Assembly (NCBI GenBank): GCA_900758315.1
Contig: CAAERF010000562.1
Span: 1 to 5,572 of the forward strand
Length of the DNA stretch: 5,572 bases
Source: an uncultured Oscillospiraceae bacterium
Lineage (GTDB): Bacteria > Bacillota > Clostridia > Oscillospirales > Oscillospiraceae
Reading direction: 5' to 3'
Of this stretch, positions 1 to 2,838 are shown in pieces; within the stretch, counting starts at the first letter, position 1; every line of letters starts with the position of its first letter. The position numbers and the translations under genes are program-made. The notes beneath the pieces are model-generated. The model ran no database searches. It had not been told where the DNA came from and was given only the letters and a program-made list of their open reading frames with translations.

Positions 1-7
1 AAGGGTG

Positions 8-22
8 GTGGGGGTCTTGGGG
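8..22 (+). repeat. G-rich box shared with the right edge
   Basis: GTGGGGGTCTTGGGG matches 5556-5570 at 14 of 15 bases in the same orientation. At the right edge this box directly follows a 10-bp hairpin. Here its left context is cut off by the window, so the first bases are probably the tail of the same kind of repeat element. Confidence 0.6.
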
Positions 23-66
23 CCGCAGCGTAAAGCGAATATGCCGGGGGCATATTCGTAGCGTAG

Positions 67-98
67 GCTGTGCCCGTCTTAACGGGCACAGAACGTAT
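67..98 (+). repeat. Direct repeat, copy 1 (intact hairpin unit)
   Basis: This unit contains the perfect stem CTGTGCCCGT / ACGGGCACAG around loop CTTA, followed by AACGTAT. It recurs at 219-254. The two copies differ by three substitutions and a 4-base insertion. This copy has a fully paired stem and is probably closer to the ancestral form. Confidence 0.8.
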
Positions 99-218
99 CC
101 CGCCCCCGAGCCGCTTTCCGCAGAAAGCGGAATACTTGATGATTCCAAAAACGCAGGAGGGTAGGCCAAATTTTATTTGGCCGTAGGGAACCCACGTAAG
201 GGGTTCCCTAGCGATTAC

Positions 219-254
219 GCTATACCCGTCCGTCTTAACGGGCACAGTACGTAT
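219..254 (+). repeat. Direct repeat, copy 2 (degenerate hairpin unit)
   Basis: This is a second copy of the unit at 67-98. Its left arm has two G-to-A changes (positions 222 and 224) and a tandem duplication of CCGT (226-229 and 230-233). The right arm ACGGGCACAG and the following ACGTAT are kept. As a result the 10-bp stem shrinks to about 5 bp (225-229 with 238-242). Confidence 0.8.
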
Positions 255-308
255 TGAAAACAGGTGCAACACAAGTGTTTTGCAAAAACAGCATTGTCCA
301 TCTCAAGA

Positions 309-344
309 GGCTGTCGAACCACCCATTCGGCAGCCTTCTCTTTT
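309..344 (+). terminator. Intrinsic terminator upstream of nadA
   Basis: The stem GGCTGTCGAA (309-318) pairs with TTCGGCAGCC (326-335) over 10 bp with one G-U pair and a 7-base loop. The T-rich tract TTCTCTTTT follows at 336-344. It lies just before the nadA promoter, so it should stop transcripts coming from an unseen gene to the left and leave nadA on its own promoter. Confidence 0.8.
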
Positions 345-350
345 GCTTTT

Positions 351-389
351 ATACATGACCAGATACATATCTTGACACATGACCTGATA
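351..389 (+). promoter_or_regulatory. Candidate operator: 15-base direct repeat over nadA promoter
   Basis: The motif AYACATGACCWGATA occurs at 351-365 and again at 375-389, with 13 of 15 bases identical and an offset of 24 bases. The second copy covers the end of the -35 box and the promoter spacer. A perfect 12-base palindrome, AGATACATATCT, lies at 361-372 between them. A protein bound here would block or modulate RNA polymerase. NiaR (YrxA) is the known nicotinate-responsive repressor of NAD genes in Firmicutes and is the obvious candidate, but I could not compare this motif with its binding consensus. Confidence 0.5.
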
Positions 390-400
390 AGTAGTACAAT
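372..400 (+). promoter_or_regulatory. Sigma-A-type promoter for nadA
   Basis: A perfect -35 box TTGACA (372-377) is followed by a 17-base spacer and the -10 box TACAAT (395-400, five of six consensus bases). The start of transcription should lie near 407, giving a leader of about 110 bases. This is the strongest vegetative promoter in the window. Confidence 0.88.
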
Positions 401-519
401 CTGCTAAAGGTTGCCAGAGCGAACTGGCTGAACCTGATTGAAAACAGCGGGAGCAGGCTGGGATTCTGACACGCTGCTTCCCGGAAGCAGGAAAAAGAAC
501 AGAAGGAAGGTAAAAACCG
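401..519 (+). promoter_or_regulatory. Structured 5' leader of nadA
   Basis: The leader contains a bulged 10-bp hairpin: 408-417 pairs with 424-428 and 431-435, leaving 429-430 unpaired. Further on, 474-480 (CTGCTTC) can pair either with 484-490 (GAAGCAG) or, as part of 474-483, with the upstream segment 448-456 (CGGGAGCAG, one bulged base). These two pairings exclude each other. Neither is followed by a T-tract, so any switch would act on translation or RNA stability rather than by termination. It does not match a riboswitch class I recognise. The ribosome binding site AAGGAAGG is at 503-510. Confidence 0.4.
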
Positions 520-1437
520 ATGACAGTTCGTGAAATTCAGGAGGAAATCCTCCGTTTGAAGGCGGAAAAAGACTTCTGCATCCTCGCCCACGCTTATCAG
601 GGACAGCCGATTCTGGAAATCGCAGATTACACCGGCGACTCCTACGGTCTGAGCGTGCAGGCCAGCAAGGCCCCTCATAAAAATGTGCTCATGTGCGGCG
701 TCCGCTTCATGGCGGAGACCTGCAAGGTCCTGTCCCCGGACAAGAAGGTCTATCTGGCCAACCCGATAGCGGGCTGTCCCATGGCGGAGCAGCTGGACGT
801 GGAGATGCTGGAGATGCTGAAGGCGAAGTATCCCGGCTACGCGGTGGTGGCCTATATCAACACCACCTCCGAGCTGAAAACCGCCTGCGACGTCTGCGTG
901 ACCTCCTCCTCCGCGGTGAAAATCTGCCGGGCTCTGGACGCGGATAAGATCCTGTTTATTCCCGACCCCAACCTCGGTCACTACGTGGCCCAGCAGATGC
1001 CGGAAAAGGAGTTCGCGTTCTACTCCGGCGGCTGTCCCCGCCACCTGGTCATGAGCAAGCGGGACGTGGAGCTGGCCAAGGCCGCCCATCCCGACGCCCT
1101 GTTCCTGGTTCATCCGGAGTGCCGTCCGGAGGTGGTGGCTGAGGCGGACTACATCGGCTCTACCACTGGCATCATGGCCTACGCCAAGGAGTCCGACGCC
1201 AAAGAATTTATCATCGGCACGGAGAACAGCATTGTGGAGCACCTGCAATTCGACTGTCCGGAGAAGCGGTTCTACCCGCTGTCCGTCAACCTGAGCTGCA
1301 TGAACATGAAGGTCACGACCCTGATGGACGTCTACAACGTCCTGCAAGGGATCGGCGGTGAGGAGATCACCCTGCCGGAGCAGGTGATCGCGGGCGCCAG
1401 CCGGTGCATCAACCGGATGATCGAGCTGGGCGGCTGA
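520..1437 (+). CDS. nadA: Quinolinate synthase NadA
   Basis: NadA condenses iminoaspartate (made by NadB) with dihydroxyacetone phosphate to give quinolinate, the precursor of NAD; it is a cytoplasmic [4Fe-4S] enzyme. The 305-residue product matches the compact NadA form of Thermotoga and Clostridia, not the longer enterobacterial form. The three expected cluster cysteines are visible: C59 in CGVRFMAE, C172 in SGGCPRH and C260 in CMNMKVTTL. Other family signatures are H24-A-Y-Q near the N-terminus, GDSYGLS around residue 40, HPEC (198-201), STTG (214-217) and GTEN. The ATG lies 9 bases after AAGGAAGG. The usual partners nadB and nadC are absent downstream, where a terminator follows at once, so here nadA is a single-gene unit unless partners lie elsewhere. 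Regulation probably acts through the repeats over its promoter. The identification is firm. Confidence 0.97.
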   Translation: MTVREIQEEILRLKAEKDFCILAHAYQGQPILEIADYTGDSYGLSVQASKAPHKNVLMCGVRFMAETCKVLSPDKKVYLANPIAGCPMAEQLDVEMLEMLKAKYPGYAVVAYINTTSELKTACDVCVTSSSAVKICRALDADKILFIPDPNLGHYVAQQMPEKEFAFYSGGCPRHLVMSKRDVELAKAAHPDALFLVHPECRPEVVAEADYIGSTTGIMAYAKESDAKEFIIGTENSIVEHLQFDCPEKRFYPLSVNLSCMNMKVTTLMDVYNVLQGIGGEEITLPEQVIAGASRCINRMIELGG

Positions 1438-1474
1438 TTCTCCTTTCGCATACGAAACTCTCTCGCAAAACCAC

Positions 1475-1506
1475 ACCGGGTCTGCCAAAACAGGCCCGGT
1501 TTTTTT
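1475..1506 (+). terminator. Intrinsic terminator of nadA
   Basis: The stem ACCGGGTCTG (1475-1484) pairs with CAGGCCCGGT (1491-1500) with one G-U pair and loop CCAAAA. A run of T at 1500-1506 follows directly. This is a textbook intrinsic terminator 38 bases after the nadA stop. Confidence 0.93.
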
Positions 1507-1525
1507 CACATTTCCCCGCAAAGTC

Positions 1526-1555
1526 CTGATTATCGGACTTTATATATCCTATAAT
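1526..1555 (+). promoter_or_regulatory. Sigma-A-type promoter for the small gene
   Basis: A perfect -10 box TATAAT lies at 1550-1555 in an AT-rich patch. The -35 region is poor: CTGATT at 1526-1531 with an 18-base spacer matches three of six consensus bases. Its position after the nadA terminator and about 30 bases before the small gene supports it. Confidence 0.6.
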
Positions 1556-1586
1556 AAGGGCATCAAGAGGACAGGAGGGCAAAACC

Positions 1587-1721
1587 ATGCCGGATGTGGA
1601 ACTGAGATATGTGAGAGGACACGTGGAAGTCTATTCCCCGGAGGGCAGATTTCTGTTCTCCGCCGACACCACCCGTGAGGCGCTGGAAGAGCTGCGGGAG
1701 GACGAGGCCCTCTCCGCGTAA
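1587..1721 (+). CDS. Small conserved-looking protein, 44 residues, unknown function
   Basis: A 44-residue reading frame begins at ATG 1587, 7 bases after a strong ribosome binding site AGGAGGG (1573-1579), and ends at TAA 1719-1721. It has its own -10 box upstream and a terminator downstream, so it reads as a complete one-gene unit. The product starts MPDVELRYVRGHVEVY, continues with SPEGRFLFSADTTREALEEL and ends in an acidic stretch (REDEALSA). The pattern suggests two or three short beta strands and then an amphipathic helix. It has no membrane segment, signal peptide or cysteines, so a small soluble cytoplasmic protein is likely. Similar short hypothetical proteins seem familiar from Oscillospiraceae, but that is recollection, not a search result. 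I do not assign a function. Confidence 0.8.
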   Translation: MPDVELRYVRGHVEVYSPEGRFLFSADTTREALEELREDEALSA

Positions 1722-1748
1722 CGCCAGTACCATTATAATATGTAGTGC

Positions 1749-1785
1749 GAGAAGGAAACCCGTCGGTTTGGGTTTCCTTCTCTTT
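1749..1785 (+). terminator. Terminator of the small gene, perfect 13-bp stem
   Basis: GAGAAGGAAACCC (1749-1761) pairs perfectly with GGGTTTCCTTCTC (1770-1782) around an 8-base loop, followed by TTT at 1783-1785. The T-tract is short, but the stem is long and the position is right. The opposite strand has no T-tract, so it mainly serves the plus-strand gene, although it also stands between that gene and the convergent spoIIQ. Confidence 0.75.
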
Positions 1786-1810
1786 ACATCCGCGCAGCAG
1801 GCTGCATGTT

Positions 1811-1845
1811 CTCGTAATACGGTGGCAAAGCCGCCCTATTACGAG
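1811..1845. repeat. Long hairpin overlapping the spoIIQ stop codon
   Basis: CTCGTAATA (1811-1819) pairs with TATTACGAG (1837-1845). After a C-C mismatch, GGTGGC (1821-1826) pairs with GCCGCC (1830-1835) around an AAA loop. The total is about 15 pairs. The last two codons of spoIIQ, including its TAA, lie in one arm. No T-tract follows on either strand. It may act as a factor-dependent terminator or mRNA 3'-end protector for spoIIQ, or be one more palindromic repeat like those at 1-254. It carries the same CGTA edge (1813-1816). Confidence 0.7.
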
Positions 1846-2687
1846 AGGTAACTCATGGGGTCCAGCGCCTTCCCGTCCTGTTCCACGGCGAAGTGGAGCC
1901 AGGCGGTGTCATGCTGTTCTCCGGCGGCGGTCTCACCCACCTGACCAATAGTCTGACCGGCTTTCACCTGGTCGCCGGAGGTGACGGAGAGCTTGTCCGC
2001 CAGATTGCCGTAGATGGTCTCCAGCCCGTCCGAGGTCCGGATGGTGACGGTCTTCCCCAGCAGCACGTCGTCCTGCACCGAGACAACGGTGCCGTCCATG
2101 GCGGCGGTCACCGGATCGCCCACCTTCGCGGCGATGTCAATGCCGGCGTGGGTACGCCAATCCCCCATGGCCTCGTTGTAGGTGAGCTCCTCAGTGGAGA
2201 AGGCCTCGGCCACCTCGCCCTCCAGGGGCCAGGACCACTTGGTGACCGTACCGCTGGTGGTTACAGCGGCGCCGTCCTTATTGGTCTGACTGGCCGTGGC
2301 ATCGGTGTCCTCCTTGGTCTCGGTGACCTGCTGAGAGGGCTCCGCCTCCAGATCCTCATCGCCCTCAGCCTTCGTGGTGGGCGACTCCTCGGTTTTGGCG
2401 GTCTGTTCCGCAGTGGTGGACTGGGCGGTGCTCTGGCCATCCTTGTTTTTGGCCTCACCGTCCTCCTCGTCAATGGTGATCTCTACGTCGTCCTGTTTGG
2501 CGGAATCCGCCGGCACCTCCGCCTGGGCGGAGACGGCCTGGGTGGTCAGGTCCCCGGACAGGGACACCATCCGGTACAGGTAATAGCCCGAGCCGCCGAT
2601 GGCCGCCACACACAGGAAGAGGACGATGTAGAACCCCTTGCCCTCCAGAAAGTCGCCGATTTTATTCCAGATTGTCCGCTTTTTCAA
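1839..2687 (-). CDS. spoIIQ: SpoIIQ-like forespore protein with degenerate M23/LytM domain
   Basis: SpoIIQ is a forespore membrane protein whose LytM domain reaches into the intermembrane space and binds SpoIIIAH of the mother cell, forming the engulfment channel. From the TTG start the product is 282 residues, close to Bacillus SpoIIQ. Order: basic cytoplasmic tail MKKRTIWNKIG, one membrane helix (about 18-38), a Thr/Glu/Ser/Asp-rich linker (about 40-150), then the LytM domain beginning near WSWPLEG. The zinc ligands of M23 peptidases appear kept: H180 and D184 (HAGID), and H265 in WLHF. The two catalytic histidines appear lost: YGNL (N228) replaces the YAHL-type motif, and W263 replaces the first His of HxH. 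Peptidase activity is therefore doubtful, consistent with a structural role. A sigma-F-type promoter lies directly upstream. The alternative is a generic M23 family protein, but topology, length and promoter favour SpoIIQ. Confidence 0.85.
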   Translation of the reverse strand: MKKRTIWNKIGDFLEGKGFYIVLFLCVAAIGGSGYYLYRMVSLSGDLTTQAVSAQAEVPADSAKQDDVEITIDEEDGEAKNKDGQSTAQSTTAEQTAKTEESPTTKAEGDEDLEAEPSQQVTETKEDTDATASQTNKDGAAVTTSGTVTKWSWPLEGEVAEAFSTEELTYNEAMGDWRTHAGIDIAAKVGDPVTAAMDGTVVSVQDDVLLGKTVTIRTSDGLETIYGNLADKLSVTSGDQVKAGQTIGQVGETAAGEQHDTAWLHFAVEQDGKALDPMSYLS

Positions 2688-2700
2688 AGGCAACACCTCC
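2685..2700 (-). promoter_or_regulatory. Ribosome binding site deciding a TTG start for spoIIQ
   Basis: On the minus strand GGAGGTG (2700-2694) lies 6 bases before TTG (2687-2685), which opens MKKRTIW. An in-frame ATG (2702-2700) overlaps the ribosome binding site itself, and the farthest ATG (2777) lies upstream of the likely promoter. Both are therefore unlikely starts. Confidence 0.8.
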
Positions 2701-2708
2701 ATGCCGCT

Positions 2709-2737
2709 ATTGTGGCCGGATTTTCCAGTGGATATAC
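2709..2737 (-). promoter_or_regulatory. Sigma-F-type sporulation promoter of spoIIQ
   Basis: Read on the minus strand, GTATA (2737-2733) is followed by exactly 15 bases and then GGCCACAAT (2717-2709). This fits the Bacillus sigma-F pattern GHATR-N15-GGHHANHHT at every specified position. Transcription would start around 2701-2704, just before the ribosome binding site. spoIIQ is a classic sigma-F gene, so promoter and gene support each other. Sigma-G recognises overlapping sequences and could contribute. Confidence 0.78.
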
Positions 2738-2771
2738 CTGGGGTGAAATTTTTCTCCCGGCCCCGTTTCCC

Positions 2772-2801
2772 TAGCAACCGCCTGTCCCGCCTCCTTATAC
2801 T
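2772..2801 (+). promoter_or_regulatory. Weak candidate promoter for the calcium ATPase
   Basis: TATACT (2796-2801) matches five of six -10 consensus bases and lies 37 bases before the ATPase start. The best -35 is TAGCAA (2772-2777, 18-base spacer), with only three matches. I saw no sporulation-type promoter in this orientation. Confidence 0.4.
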
Positions 2802-2823
2802 GAATCTGGAAGAACATCGTCAC

Positions 2824-2832
2824 AAAGGAGGT
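2824..2832 (+). promoter_or_regulatory. Ribosome binding site deciding the ATPase start
   Basis: AAAGGAGGT lies 6 bases before ATG 2839. The reading frame stays open upstream to an ATG at 2638, but that stretch overlaps spoIIQ and its promoter and has no family similarity, whereas the protein from 2839 begins with the normal P2 ATPase N-terminal domain. Confidence 0.9.
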
Positions 2833-2838
2833 ACTGTC

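Larger units (their letters stand above)
1..254. repeat. Cluster of tandem perfect hairpins, non-coding
   Basis: This gene-free stretch is built almost entirely of short perfect inverted repeats. Stems pair 36-45 with 49-58 (10 bp, 3-base loop), 68-77 with 82-91 (10 bp, loop CTTA), 111-118 with 123-130 (8 bp), 164-171 with 175-182 (8 bp, loop TTT) and 184-193 with 201-210 (10 bp, 7-base loop). A degenerate hairpin follows at 225-242. The tetramer CGTA occurs seven times, mostly at the hairpin edges (29, 57, 62, 94, 182, 195, 250). No hairpin is followed by a T-tract, so these are not ordinary intrinsic terminators. The pattern resembles the intergenic palindromic repeat clusters common in gut Clostridia. 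Its function is unknown. It may be the tail of a larger repeat block starting left of the window. Confidence 0.75.

Noticed and set aside
1..254. CRISPR array
   Set aside because: The repeats are inverted and differ from one hairpin to the next. There is only one imperfect direct-repeat pair, with no regular spacer length and no cas genes.
401..519. Known riboswitch or T-box in the nadA leader
   Set aside because: I see no T-box sequence, no terminator/antiterminator pair with a T-tract, and no conserved core of a riboswitch class that I can name.
349..1521. 390-codon minus-strand frame antisense to nadA
   Set aside because: It mirrors nadA codons in a GC-rich gene, is rich in His, Gly, Val and Leu as such shadows are, has no recognisable domain, and nadA motifs are complete on the other strand.
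1893..2774. 293-codon plus-strand frame opposite spoIIQ
   Set aside because: It has a Gly/Leu-rich shadow composition and no ribosome binding site, while the opposite strand encodes a coherent membrane-anchored LytM protein with a promoter.
2717..2801. Sigma-F box pair using GTATA at 2800-2796 on the minus strand
   Set aside because: The bases 15 positions downstream do not match the -10 pattern, unlike the promoter at 2709-2737.
2638..2838. 67-residue N-terminal extension of the ATPase
   Set aside because: It overlaps spoIIQ and its promoter, lacks family similarity, and a strong ribosome binding site precedes ATG 2839, where the family N-terminus begins.
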